Origin: Puia sp.
GTDB lineage: Bacteria > Bacteroidota > Bacteroidia > Chitinophagales > Chitinophagaceae
DNA: 64,000 nt
Direction of reading: 5' to 3'
Assembly: GCA_031292515.1 (NCBI GenBank)
Contig: JARLGZ010000081.1
Coordinates: 62,001 to 126,000, forward strand
Numbering within the stretch: the first letter of the stretch is position 1; the number at the start of each line of letters is the position of its first letter. Under the pieces are notes generated by a model. It saw only the letters and a list, made by a program, of their open reading frames with translations, had not been told where the DNA came from and made no database searches. Of the stretch, positions 42,477-51,672 are shown piece by piece. Both the position numbers and the translations under genes were made by a program.

Positions 42477-44996
42477 TTGTTTATCACGTTCATTCTTATA
42501 TTATTCTTTTCCACCATACAGGTATTCTTTTGCACCATACAGGCCCAACAGCAGAGCCAGGTCCTGCAGGCTAGGCCCACGGTAACCGGCAAAAGCGTCC
42601 TCAAAGGCCGCATTCTCGACTCGCTTTCCAGGTCGCCCGTGGAATATGCAAGCGTGACCTTATACGCGAAAAAAGGCGCCCCCGCCATCAACGGCACGGT
42701 ATCAGGCAGCAAAGGCAGTTTTGCATTGGAAGGCCTTCCCGCCGGATCCTGGCTCGTCAGCATCGAAGCCATCGGTTACGGCACAAAGACCATAGGGCCG
42801 GTGACGGTCGGGAGCAAGACACCTACCGTCTCCCTGGGGGACATCTTTCTGACGAAGAAAGCGGCGGACCTGCAGGCGGTTACCGTCGTCGCACCCCGGG
42901 GTCTCATTGAGAATAAAATCGATAAAATGGTCTATAACGCCGAGAAGGATATCACTTCGCAAGGCGGCGTAGCCACGGATATTCTGAAGAAAGTGCCGAT
43001 GGTCTCCGTCGACGTTGACGGGAACGTAGAACTGCAAGGCAATGCAAACATCCTCTTCCTCATCAATGGCAGACCGTCCAGCATCTTCGGCAACAACCTC
43101 GCCGATGCCCTCCAATCCATCCCCGCCAGCCAGATAAAAAGCATCGAAGTCATCACCAGCCCGGGAGCAAAATACGACGCGGAAGGGACCGGCGGTATCA
43201 TCAACATCGTCCTGAAAGACAATAAGCTCAGCGGCATCAACAGCAATATCAGCCTCACAGGCGGCTCCCGCCTCGAGAACGGCTCCTTTAACCTGAACGC
43301 CCGAAAGAACAACTTCGGGATCAGCGCTTTCTTCAGCGGCAATGCCCAACTGCCTTCCACCACCCTGACGACCGCCACGCGCCGCTCCTTTGACAGCACC
43401 GGCAATCTCACCGATCTATTGCAACAGAATGGCAGCGGCCGGTTCCACCGGAATGGCTACGAATCGGGGCTCGGCTTGGATTGGAGCCTTGATAAACACG
43501 ATAACCTGTCCGCGAACATCGGCTATGACCACTTCGGCAACAATAACCGCGGCGCCTACCAGCAACAGGAGACCCAGTATGGAACTCCTCCGGGAAGCGT
43601 CCTCTCCGATATCTATAGCCTGGTCCAATCCCATAACCAGTTCCGGGCACAGTCTCTCGACTGGAACCTCCGCTATAAAAAGACCTATGCGCAGGAAGAC
43701 CGTGAACTGGATATCTCCGTCGACGGTAGCTTTGGAAAAAACAACGCCTCCTATGGACAAGTCCAGAGCCTGCCCTCCGGCGACTCCGTCTATTCAGGCT
43801 CGCAAGGCAATAGCACCGGGCACGACCGGGAGACGAATTTCAGGCTGGACTATGTGCATCCACTCGGAGAGGGAATAAAACTGGAGACAGGTGGCCGCAT
43901 ACAAGACCGCAGGATCAGCAGCACCTCGCCTTACTACGCTCTCGAGGCGACAAGCGGGTCCTATATCTATGATACGTCTCAATCCAATTCCCTGACCTAT
44001 AACCGGGATGTATATGCAGGCTATGCTTCGCTGACCTTCCCCGCCTTTCACTTCCTGGACGTCAAGGCCGGCCTCCGTTATGAGCGGACGGAGACGAACG
44101 CGGGTTTTTCAAAGTCACCCGGCACCCTTATCCCCGGCTATAATACCTTCGCGCCTTCGGTCACGCTGTTGCATAATCTCGGCGACGAACAATCCATAAA
44201 GATCAGCTATACACGCAGGATCCAACGCCCCGACTACCGGGGGCTCAACCCTTACGTGAATGCCACAGATCCAAAAAACCTGACGCGGGGCAACCCCTTT
44301 CTGCAGCCCGAAGTAGCGGATAACATCGACCTTACCTATGCCAAATCCTTTGCTGAAGGGAGCGCGCTAAACATCGTTCTGTTTTATCACCGCTCCGGCC
44401 ACGACATACAACCCTTTATCGAATACTATCCGGAATTCACCATCGGCGACTCCGTCTATAGGAACGTCTCCGTCAACACCCCCATGAATGTCGGCTCCGA
44501 AAACAACTACGGAATGAATATCTATGGCTCGATCCCGGTCGGCAAAAAGATAAACCTTCGAAGCAACCTATCCCTCTTCGACCGGTATATCACGACCGGC
44601 ACCCTCGGCGGCAGCTCCATCACCAGCTTCAACTACCGGATCAACCTGAACGCTACCTACCAGGCGACACCGAACTTCGTACTGGAGTTTTTTGGCAACT
44701 TCAATTCGGCGCGCAACGAGATCCAGGGCAGATACCCTTTCTTTACCTCCTATAACCTCGCCGCCCGGAAACAGTTCTGGAAGAAAAAAGTCAGCATCGC
44801 CTTTACCACGACCAACCCCTTCGCGCTGTACGTCAGACAGGCCACAGAACTTGCCGGAACGAATTTCACCCTGGACAACGTGAGACAGATCCCCTACCGC
44901 TCCTTTGGCATCAACATTACCTATAAATTCGGGAAACTGGAATTCAAAAAAGACAAAGAAGAGAACAGGGAACTCCCCGTGACCCCGGATAACTAG
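42468..44996 (+). CDS. TonB-receptor-like outer-membrane protein
   Basis: An 842-residue outer-membrane protein with a signal peptide, a carboxypeptidase-regulatory-like domain (about 45-120: GRILDSLSRSPVEYASVTLY), a plug domain (about 140-245: VATDILKKVPMVSVDVDGNVELQG... INGRPSS, SPGAKYDAEGTGGIINIVLK) and a large barrel. It resembles the Bacteroidota OMP_b-brl_3/CirA-like group of receptors, whose ligands are mostly unknown. No SusD-like partner follows. Its 3' end shows a duplicated AACTAGCC carrying the stop (44991 and 45003). Confidence 0.9.
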   Translation: MKHLFITFILILFFSTIQVFFCTIQAQQQSQVLQARPTVTGKSVLKGRILDSLSRSPVEYASVTLYAKKGAPAINGTVSGSKGSFALEGLPAGSWLVSIEAIGYGTKTIGPVTVGSKTPTVSLGDIFLTKKAADLQAVTVVAPRGLIENKIDKMVYNAEKDITSQGGVATDILKKVPMVSVDVDGNVELQGNANILFLINGRPSSIFGNNLADALQSIPASQIKSIEVITSPGAKYDAEGTGGIINIVLKDNKLSGINSNISLTGGSRLENGSFNLNARKNNFGISAFFSGNAQLPSTTLTTATRRSFDSTGNLTDLLQQNGSGRFHRNGYESGLGLDWSLDKHDNLSANIGYDHFGNNNRGAYQQQETQYGTPPGSVLSDIYSLVQSHNQFRAQSLDWNLRYKKTYAQEDRELDISVDGSFGKNNASYGQVQSLPSGDSVYSGSQGNSTGHDRETNFRLDYVHPLGEGIKLETGGRIQDRRISSTSPYYALEATSGSYIYDTSQSNSLTYNRDVYAGYASLTFPAFHFLDVKAGLRYERTETNAGFSKSPGTLIPGYNTFAPSVTLLHNLGDEQSIKISYTRRIQRPDYRGLNPYVNATDPKNLTRGNPFLQPEVADNIDLTYAKSFAEGSALNIVLFYHRSGHDIQPFIEYYPEFTIGDSVYRNVSVNTPMNVGSENNYGMNIYGSIPVGKKINLRSNLSLFDRYITTGTLGGSSITSFNYRINLNATYQATPNFVLEFFGNFNSARNEIQGRYPFFTSYNLAARKQFWKKKVSIAFTTTNPFALYVRQATELAGTNFTLDNVRQIPYRSFGINITYKFGKLEFKKDKEENRELPVTPDN

Positions 44997-45080
44997 CCTG
45001 ACAACTAGCCGACAAACCATTTCAGTAAAATCCAATATCTCTACAGAATGACGGTATAACTTTAAATAAATCATACCATC

Positions 45081-45509
45081 ATGAAAAAGACAACATTCCT
45101 GCTCATCGGCACACTGACGATCTTCAACGCCTACTCGCAAGACCTCAAAGAAAAGGATGTCCCCCCGGTCGTGAAATCCGCCCTAATGAAACAATTCCCG
45201 AAAGCCACGAAAGTATCCTGGGAAAAAGAGAAGGGAAATTTCGAAGCCAACTGGGGCGGAAAATCCGGAGAAGACAACTCCGCCCAATTCACGCCCGCGG
45301 GCAATTTTGTCGAGCTGGTGGAAAGCATACCCGTCTCATCCCTGCCCGCCAGAGTCGCTCCTTATGTAAGCGCACATTACAAAGGCGCTGCCATCAGGGA
45401 AGCCGGGAAAGTAACCGATGCCGCCGGAAAACACAGTATCGAAGTGGAGATCAAAGGGAAAGACCTGATCTTCGACACGGAAGGCAACTTTGTAAAAGAA
45501 GACAAGTGA
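45081..45509 (+). CDS. PepSY-like secreted protein
   Basis: A 142-residue protein with a signal peptide (1-20) and two PepSY-like (DUF2874/BLIP-like) units: VVKSALMKQFPKATKVSWEK and YKGAAIREAGKVTDAAGKHS. These periplasmic proteins of Bacteroidota have no settled function. It follows the receptor gene by 84 bases, with a near -7 element (TAACTTTA) in the gap. Its final codons and stop make up the first unit of a perfect-period 16-bp array. Confidence 0.85.
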   Translation: MKKTTFLLIGTLTIFNAYSQDLKEKDVPPVVKSALMKQFPKATKVSWEKEKGNFEANWGGKSGEDNSAQFTPAGNFVELVESIPVSSLPARVAPYVSAHYKGAAIREAGKVTDAAGKHSIEVEIKGKDLIFDTEGNFVKEDK

Positions 45510-45578
45510 CCAGGAAGGCAAGTAACCAGGAAGACAAATAACCAGGAAGACAAGTGACCAAAAAGACAGATAAATGAC
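45499..45578 (+). repeat. 16-bp stop-seeded tandem repeat array
   Basis: Five exact-length 16-bp units at 45499, 45515, 45531, 45547 and 45563. Unit one, AAGACAAGTGACCAGG, contains the last codons and TGA stop of the PepSY-like gene. Unit positions 9-11 read TGA, TAA, TAA, TGA and TAA. A 16-bp period shifts the frame by one base each time, so stops fall in all three frames. Confidence 0.95.
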
Positions 45579-45635
45579 TAACTACAGGATTTCCACAAAA
45601 TCCTCCATTTACTTTGACTTCTTAAATCATAAAAG

Positions 45636-46643
45636 ATGAAATCCTTTCTGTACTTATCGCTCCTGGCCTTTTTGTCCCAGGCGCCCGCTCACCTCCGTGC
45701 TCAGGCCTTCAAACCTTATAAAGCAGACAAAACGATCGCGCTGCCCGGCAACGGCGGCTATGATTATATTTCCCTGGACGCCACCGCCAGAAGGCTCTAT
45801 GTCTCCCATGGCACCTCGGTAAACGTAGTGGATCTGAGGACAGAGCAGCCTGTCGGAACCGTCGACAACCTGACCGGCATACACGGGATCGCCATCGCCT
45901 CCTCGCTCAACAAGGGCTTTATCAGCGACGGGAAAGCCAGCACAGTCGTCGTCTTCGAACTGACTACCCTCAAAACCCTCAAAACGATCCACATCACCGG
46001 GAAAGACCCCGACGCGATCCTATACGATCCTTTCACAAAAAGAGTCTTCACCTTCAACGGCGAAAGCAAGAATGCCTCCGTCATCGACGCAGAGACCCTG
46101 GAACCAATCGGCAGCATCGACCTGGGCGGATCCCCGGAATTCGGCGTATCCGACGGAGCAGGCTTGATCTACAACAACCTGGAAGATAAAAATGCCCTGA
46201 ATGTGATCGACGCTAAAGCCCTCAGGATCCTGCATACCTATCCCCTGGCTCCCTGCGGCGGCCCAACCGGTCTGGCCCTCGACAAAAAGAATCAGCGCCT
46301 GTTTACCGTCTGCCGCGAAAACAAAGGGATGACCGTAGTAGAAGCCTCAACAGGAAAAATCGTCACGACCGTGCCCATCGGCGCCGGAGTCGATGCCGTC
46401 ACCTATGACCCAAACACCGGCCTTATCTTCTGCTCCAATGGAGACGGCACCGCCACCATCATCCGCCAGGAGTCGGCTGACAAATACAGCGTGGTGCAGA
46501 CACTCAAGACACAGTTCAGGGCCAAGACCATGGCCCTCGACCCCGTCACGAAAAAAATATACTTCAGCGTGTATGATCTGAAAGACGACAAAAAGACCCG
46601 TGTCCCCGATAGTTTTAAACTGCTGGTCTACAAACCTTCTTAG
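45636..46643 (+). CDS. Secreted YncE-like beta-propeller protein
   Basis: A 335-residue protein with a signal peptide (about 1-22) and repeated propeller blades of the YVTN/YncE type (GYDYISLDATARRLYVSHGT, KDPDAILYDPFTKRVFTFNG, PTGLALDKKNQRLFTVCREN, VDAVTYDPNTGLIFCSNGDG). These are periplasmic or surface proteins, often linked to metal or redox functions, without defined chemistry. It follows the PepSY-like gene by 126 bases that include the repeat array. The last 19 bases including the stop are duplicated 34 bases downstream. Confidence 0.9.
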   Translation: MKSFLYLSLLAFLSQAPAHLRAQAFKPYKADKTIALPGNGGYDYISLDATARRLYVSHGTSVNVVDLRTEQPVGTVDNLTGIHGIAIASSLNKGFISDGKASTVVVFELTTLKTLKTIHITGKDPDAILYDPFTKRVFTFNGESKNASVIDAETLEPIGSIDLGGSPEFGVSDGAGLIYNNLEDKNALNVIDAKALRILHTYPLAPCGGPTGLALDKKNQRLFTVCRENKGMTVVEASTGKIVTTVPIGAGVDAVTYDPNTGLIFCSNGDGTATIIRQESADKYSVVQTLKTQFRAKTMALDPVTKKIYFSVYDLKDDKKTRVPDSFKLLVYKPS

Positions 46644-46677
46644 TCTGCAGACCCTTTTGGTCCACAAACCTTACTAG
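46625..46677 (+). repeat. Duplicated 3' end carrying the stop codon
   Basis: GGTCTACAAACCTTCTTAG (46625-46643, ending in the gene's stop) recurs as GGTCCACAAACCTTACTAG (46659-46677), 16 of 19 bases identical, with the TAG kept. Confidence 0.85.
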
Positions 46678-46702
46678 CCGACGCTAACCGGAAACCCAAG
46701 AT

Positions 46703-48028
46703 CTATGAAAACAGGACGGAGAAAGTATGCAGTCCTTCCCTGCACTCTCCGTCCTTCCTAACTCCATCCACATCATTTCTGTTAAAACCACCTCCTTCCC
46801 TATACGCATAACTCACCCCCCAGCCGTACAAATTACCGATCTGCTTGACGACCGCCAGCCCCAAACCAATGCTGTTTACATGATTGCTCTCCTTGTGGAA
46901 GCGTCTGAAAATTTGCCCCGTATCCAATTCGGAAGGCCGCCCGGTATTCTGAATGACCAACCGGTTGCCACTCAATACGATCCCGATCCTGCCGCCTTTT
47001 ATATTATGCCGGATGGCGTTGCCGAACAGGTTGTTTACCAGGATCTCCAGCAGGGGCCGGTTCGCCTCGCGGAAGATATCCTCCTTATAATCGCATCGTA
47101 CCCTCAGTTGGGATTCTTCCCACTGGGGTTGGAACAGCACCACCGCCTTCTCGATAACTTCCTTCAACGAGATCGATTCCGTTTCGGTGAATTGGAGATT
47201 TTCAATACGGGTCAAAAGGATCAGACTTTGATTGAGCTTGCCCATCCGCTGGCTGGCGTCTGCCATTTCGCCGATCAATTCCGCCTGCTCCTCGCTGATC
47301 GAAGAGGTCTGCATCAAAAGCTCCACCTTGCTTTTGAGGATCGACAGGGGTGTCTGCATCTCGTGGGCCGCATTCTCCGTGAATTCCTTTTGCATCCGAT
47401 AAGCTTGATGAGCCCGGCCAGCCAACTCCTCCAGCGACCGGTTCAGGTCATCGAATTCGTTCACCGACGACATCGTCAGTTCCAAAGACCTGTGTTGCTC
47501 TACCTTATAATTGCGCAATTTATCCAGCGTAGAATAGAAGGGTCGCCAGATGCTCTTTGAAAGATTGCGGTTGATCACGAGCAGACCCGATAAAAGCAGC
47601 AGCAAAAGCACGATCTGCACTTTGACGATCGTCTCGATCAGGTCTTCACTGTCCAGCATCGAGTTCCTGATCTGCAAAAGATAGGGACTCCCGTCGATGA
47701 TGAAATTAGCCGACAAGACCCGGTAGGGCACGGTCTCCCGGGAAACCGTATCATATAGGTCCTCGTCGGTGAGGGTTTCGAATAACGGCGTCTTATGGTA
47801 AGCCGACAGGACGATGTCCTGGTCTGCAAAATACAGGCGGCCGATCGTATGATCCGACATCGCTTTTTCGATCCTCGGCTTTACGGCCGCTTTGATGGCC
47901 TGCAGGTGTTCATCGGCATCTTCCCGGATGACCTGCTTGATCACAAGATAAAAAACAGGAATAGCCACCGCTAAAATGAATACGGAGTAAACGATGTAGC
48001 GTCGAACGGTCTTTTGCAATAATCTCAT
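46703..48028 (-). CDS. Sensor histidine kinase
   Basis: A 441-residue membrane kinase. Two membrane helices (about 12-32 and 135-153) flank a periplasmic sensor part, followed by a HAMP-like linker, the dimerisation domain with H222 (ENAAHEMQTPLSIL) and an HATPase domain (NNLFGNAIRHN, SIGLGLAVVKQIG). The end is unusual: between YAYREGG and HTFSVLFS there are about 20 extra residues (FNRNDVDGVRKDGECREG), encoded by DNA with a 10-bp inverted repeat. It follows the response regulator gene by 96 bases on the same strand. It is divergent from the permease array, its likely target. Confidence 0.92.
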   Translation of the reverse strand: MRLLQKTVRRYIVYSVFILAVAIPVFYLVIKQVIREDADEHLQAIKAAVKPRIEKAMSDHTIGRLYFADQDIVLSAYHKTPLFETLTDEDLYDTVSRETVPYRVLSANFIIDGSPYLLQIRNSMLDSEDLIETIVKVQIVLLLLLLSGLLVINRNLSKSIWRPFYSTLDKLRNYKVEQHRSLELTMSSVNEFDDLNRSLEELAGRAHQAYRMQKEFTENAAHEMQTPLSILKSKVELLMQTSSISEEQAELIGEMADASQRMGKLNQSLILLTRIENLQFTETESISLKEVIEKAVVLFQPQWEESQLRVRCDYKEDIFREANRPLLEILVNNLFGNAIRHNIKGGRIGIVLSGNRLVIQNTGRPSELDTGQIFRRFHKESNHVNSIGLGLAVVKQIGNLYGWGVSYAYREGGGFNRNDVDGVRKDGECREGLHTFSVLFS

Positions 48029-48069
48029 AACGATTGACTGTATTTTTCGGACAGGACCGCGGTAGGTAA

Positions 48070-48098
48070 GGACAACCCATGATAGGCAACGGACAACC
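48070..48098. promoter_or_regulatory. Repeated GGACAACCC sites between regulator and kinase genes
   Basis: GGACAACCC occurs at 48070-48078 and 48091-48099, 21 bp apart. The second sits in AACGGACAACC, which is also found exactly upstream of the permease gene (49057-49067). Confidence 0.35.
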
Positions 48099-48124
48099 CC
48101 AGTATATAGACCGATGGGCCCAGG

Positions 48125-48799
48125 TCAGACCACAAACCGGTAGCCCATGCCGTAAACGGATTTTATATAATCCTCGCAACCCGCACCGGCCAGCTTCTTT
48201 TTCAGGTTCTTCATATGCGAATAGATAAAGTCGAAACTCTCATAGTATTCACCTCTTTCGCCGGATATATTCTCGGCGATCGCATTCTTGGAGATCACCC
48301 GGTTCTTGTTGGAGACCAGGTACAGAAGCAAGTCGAACTCTTTACGGGTCAGCTCCAGCGACCGATCGTTCACCATCACCACCTTCCCGATCAGGTCGAT
48401 GGTCAGGTCTTTGACCGTTAGGATATTACTGCCCTGAAATCGCTTCCTGCGGATGATCGCGGCAATCCGGGCATTCAATTCGGAGAGATGAAAAGGCTTT
48501 GGCAGATAATCGTCGGCCCCCAGGTTCAACCCCTCGATCCGGTCGTCCAGGGAATCTCTCGCCGATATCACGATCACCCCATCGGTCCGGTTATTGGCCT
48601 TCAGCTCTTTCAGGATCTGGAATCCGTTTCCGTCCGGCAGGGAAATATCCAATACGATACAATCGTAGTCGAAATCCTCCATTTTCTCCATGCCGGTACT
48701 GACCTGGTCGGCGGTATCACACAGGTAATTTTCCCGCTTCAGGTAAGTAACGATGCTTTTGGAAAGGTCTTTTTCGTCTTCGATGATCAGGATTCTCAT
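48125..48799 (-). CDS. OmpR-family response regulator
   Basis: A 224-residue response regulator. The receiver domain (1-115) has phospho-acceptor D51 (CIVLDISLPDG), acidic E7/D8 and a Lys in the usual place (DYLPKPF). The C-terminal winged helix (about 125-222) ends with YIKSVYGMGYRFVV. It is the partner of the downstream histidine kinase and divergent from the permease array. Confidence 0.94.
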   Translation of the reverse strand: MRILIIEDEKDLSKSIVTYLKRENYLCDTADQVSTGMEKMEDFDYDCIVLDISLPDGNGFQILKELKANNRTDGVIVISARDSLDDRIEGLNLGADDYLPKPFHLSELNARIAAIIRRKRFQGSNILTVKDLTIDLIGKVVMVNDRSLELTRKEFDLLLYLVSNKNRVISKNAIAENISGERGEYYESFDFIYSHMKNLKKKLAGAGCEDYIKSVYGMGYRFVV

Positions 48800-49196
48800 A
48801 CACCGATCGGTTATTCCGGTAAGCTAAGACCGAATACTGGAGACATTCTGAAATTCCGGGTTCCACCACACGATCGTTTGCCGGCTGGCGGACGGCAACG
48901 ACGACTCGAAAACCCTGGTATCCGGCCATCCACACTCCGGGCAAATGCGATGGAAAATCATCACCGAAAAAGATACCCTTGTCCTGCTGTTAAAGAAAGA
49001 CAGATAAACCCAGGCTGCATGGAAATCGGACAAAAACGGGCAATTCGTGTATCGAAAACGGACAACCGGACCGCACAGCCCAATCCATATCATTGATAAT
49101 AAATAAGATACGAGCTTGGCATTTTTCTGGTTACATGAAATTAATCACCGATTCCGCAGATGCCTGTTTCCACCATAAATGCTATAACCAACGAAA
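48800..49196. other. Regulatory intergenic region of the two-component system and permeases
   Basis: 397 bases between divergent genes, with no convincing gene. AAAACGGGCAA (49033-49043) and AAAACGGACAA (49055-49065) are direct repeats 22 bp apart and are candidate response-regulator sites. No clear TAnnTTTG element was found for either gene. Confidence 0.35.
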
Positions 49197-51620
49197 ATGC
49201 TAAAAAGCTACTTCTTGCTCGCCTGGCGAAACCTCCTCAAACAGCGGAAACTCTCGTTTATCAGCGTGTTTGGTTTATCCCTGGGGATTGCCTGCTTCAG
49301 CCTTTTCATGTTATACGCGATCAATGAGTTCAACTTCAACGGATTTTATAAGAATGCCCGTAACCTCTATCTTATACATACAGGGGCAGACAGTACGAAA
49401 GGAAAAGAGGCTCCTGTATTCGGCTCTGTCCAGGCGCCCCTGGCCCCCGCGATGAAGCGGGATCTGCCGGGTGTAGCCGACGTCGCACGGGTGATCGAGT
49501 CTTATAATGTGTTTCTGAAAATCAACAACCAGGCGGTGCCGGAAAAAATCGCCTTTGCCGACCCGTCTTTCCTCAAGATGTTCTCTACAAAATTAAAACA
49601 GGGAGACCGGGCAACAGCCCTGCAAGACCCGCATAGCATCATTGTCACCGAACAGATGGCAAAGAAGCTTTTCGGCACCACCGACGCCATCGGCAAGATT
49701 CTCCAAATAAAAGTAGACCAACAGTTCGAACCCTTTACCGTCACGGGGATAGAAGAAAATCCTCCTTCCAACGCTTCTTTCCAATTCAGGATGCTTGCCA
49801 GCTTTGACTTTTATGCGTCGTTTACCACCGAAGGGAAGATGTCCGTACCGGCATGGAGTTGGTTCTCTGCTGAGACATTTGTCCAGCTCCGGCCAGGTGT
49901 CGATCTTCCGGAATTTGAGAAGCAACTATTCTCCCTGAGAAAAAAATATTTCCCGCAGGGGCTCGGCTCCGACCTCCCGCCCTATGAATTGGAGTCCCTC
50001 CTGAAAATACACACGGACCCAAGACTGAAAGGGCTTCAAACTCCATCGGTCGACCCGAAATTTATATGGATGCTATTGACCATAGCGGGCACAGTGTTGC
50101 TGATCGCCTGCATCAATTTTACGACCCTGGCGATTGGCCGGTCTGCCCACCGGACCCGGGAAGTGGGTGTCCGAAAAGTAATGGGGGGGTCGAAAAAATC
50201 ACTGGTGATGCAATTCCTGACAGAATCTTTCTTCCTCGCCGCCATTTCCGGCATCTTGGGCTTTCTGCTGGCAAACCTCCTCCTGCCCTCCTTCAACCAT
50301 TTGTCGGGAAGAACACTGCATTTCTCGCTTTCGCAATTTCCACAACTGGCCGGGCTATCACTCGGCCTGGTTCTCCTGGTCAGCATTTTTTCGGGATTCT
50401 ATCCCGCATTGATATTGTCCGGGTTTAACGCAGTCGATGTCTTAAAAGCCACGATAAAATTTGGCGGCTCGAATTTTATCACCCGTTCCCTCGTTACCTT
50501 TCAATTCGTGCTCTCCGCCGGCCTCATCATATCCGCTATCATCATCATGCAACAGCTGCACTTTATGCAGTCGAAGAATCCCGGATTCGATAAAGAGAAC
50601 GTCGTCTTTGTGAATGCCATGGGTGTTCCCGACACCCGGACTCTGTTCGCCCGGTTTAAAAATGAGCTCGCTGACCATCCGGAAATCGTTTCGGTCGCAA
50701 ACTCGGATGCCGGACTTGGCAAGGGAGAGGCCCGAAACGAAACGACGATCATGCACGACAACAAAGAGGTATTTCTTGAGCAATATTTTATCGATCCCGG
50801 CTACCTGGCTACCTTGGGCATGCATCTCGTAGCGGGAAGGAATTTTAATCCCTCCATTCCCACGGACACGGTCAACGCGGTCATCATCAACGAGTCTACC
50901 CTGAGGTTGTTGGGCTGGACGCCTGAAAATGCGATAGGCCGTCGCTTTAAAGACTATAATAATATGGGTGTACAGTCGCCGGTCATCATCGGCGTCGTCG
51001 CGGATTTTAATTTTAATGCGCTCAACCAACAGGTAACCCCACAAATATTTCACGAGTTTCCACAGATCCCGCAAATGGGCACGCCGGATTATTTCTATGT
51101 ACGGCTATCCCCCGGTGATCCTTCAAAAGCACTGGCGGCAATGCAAGCTGCCTGGAAGAAATTTGCACCCGAATACAATCTGAGATATACCTTTCTCGAT
51201 GAAGACCTGAACCGGTATTATGAATCGGAATCACGCCTGAGCAATATCTTCGGATGGGCCGGCGGCATCTCGATCTTTCTCGCCTGTCTGGGTCTGCTGG
51301 GCCTTACCTCCCTCGCGGTCGTAAATCGTACCAAAGAGATCGGCATCCGGAAAGTATTGGGCGCCTCGGTTTCAACGCTTGTCGGACTTCTCTCAAAAGA
51401 CTTTATCCGGCTCGTCGCAATCGCCTTCGTAATCGTAGTGCCAGTTGTTGGATACCTGATGCACAAATGGCTGCAGGACTATGCCTACCGGATCCATATC
51501 GAATGGTGGGTGTTTGCTGTAACGGGCGTGTCCATCATTGTCATCGCCTTTCTCACGGTGAGCCTGCAGGTCATCAAGGCGGCGCTCGCCAACCCGGTTA
51601 ACAGTCTGCGCACTGAATGA
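49197..51620 (+). CDS. ABC transporter permease, FtsX/MacB type
   Basis: An 807-residue inner-membrane protein made of two tandem units, each a MacB-type periplasmic domain and an FtsX domain (one N-terminal helix, then three-helix bundles; about eight helices in all). It opens MLKSYFLLAWRNLLKQRKLS and carries the typical cytoplasmic motif RTREVGVRKVMGGSKKS and again RTKEIGIRKVLGASVST. Such large permeases in Bacteroidota use an ATPase encoded elsewhere for lipoprotein, peptide or drug handling. It is first of four co-directional paralogues and divergent from the two-component system. Confidence 0.92.
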   Translation: MLKSYFLLAWRNLLKQRKLSFISVFGLSLGIACFSLFMLYAINEFNFNGFYKNARNLYLIHTGADSTKGKEAPVFGSVQAPLAPAMKRDLPGVADVARVIESYNVFLKINNQAVPEKIAFADPSFLKMFSTKLKQGDRATALQDPHSIIVTEQMAKKLFGTTDAIGKILQIKVDQQFEPFTVTGIEENPPSNASFQFRMLASFDFYASFTTEGKMSVPAWSWFSAETFVQLRPGVDLPEFEKQLFSLRKKYFPQGLGSDLPPYELESLLKIHTDPRLKGLQTPSVDPKFIWMLLTIAGTVLLIACINFTTLAIGRSAHRTREVGVRKVMGGSKKSLVMQFLTESFFLAAISGILGFLLANLLLPSFNHLSGRTLHFSLSQFPQLAGLSLGLVLLVSIFSGFYPALILSGFNAVDVLKATIKFGGSNFITRSLVTFQFVLSAGLIISAIIIMQQLHFMQSKNPGFDKENVVFVNAMGVPDTRTLFARFKNELADHPEIVSVANSDAGLGKGEARNETTIMHDNKEVFLEQYFIDPGYLATLGMHLVAGRNFNPSIPTDTVNAVIINESTLRLLGWTPENAIGRRFKDYNNMGVQSPVIIGVVADFNFNALNQQVTPQIFHEFPQIPQMGTPDYFYVRLSPGDPSKALAAMQAAWKKFAPEYNLRYTFLDEDLNRYYESESRLSNIFGWAGGISIFLACLGLLGLTSLAVVNRTKEIGIRKVLGASVSTLVGLLSKDFIRLVAIAFVIVVPVVGYLMHKWLQDYAYRIHIEWWVFAVTGVSIIVIAFLTVSLQVIKAALANPVNSLRTE

Positions 51621-51672
51621 GCTTGGGCGATCGAAGCGCCTTACGGAGTAGATAAATTTATTCGACAATAGC

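Noticed and set aside
48824-49093. Frames in the gap between the response regulator and the first permease
   Set aside because: Frames on both strands look equally poor, no promoter or family match; treated as intergenic.
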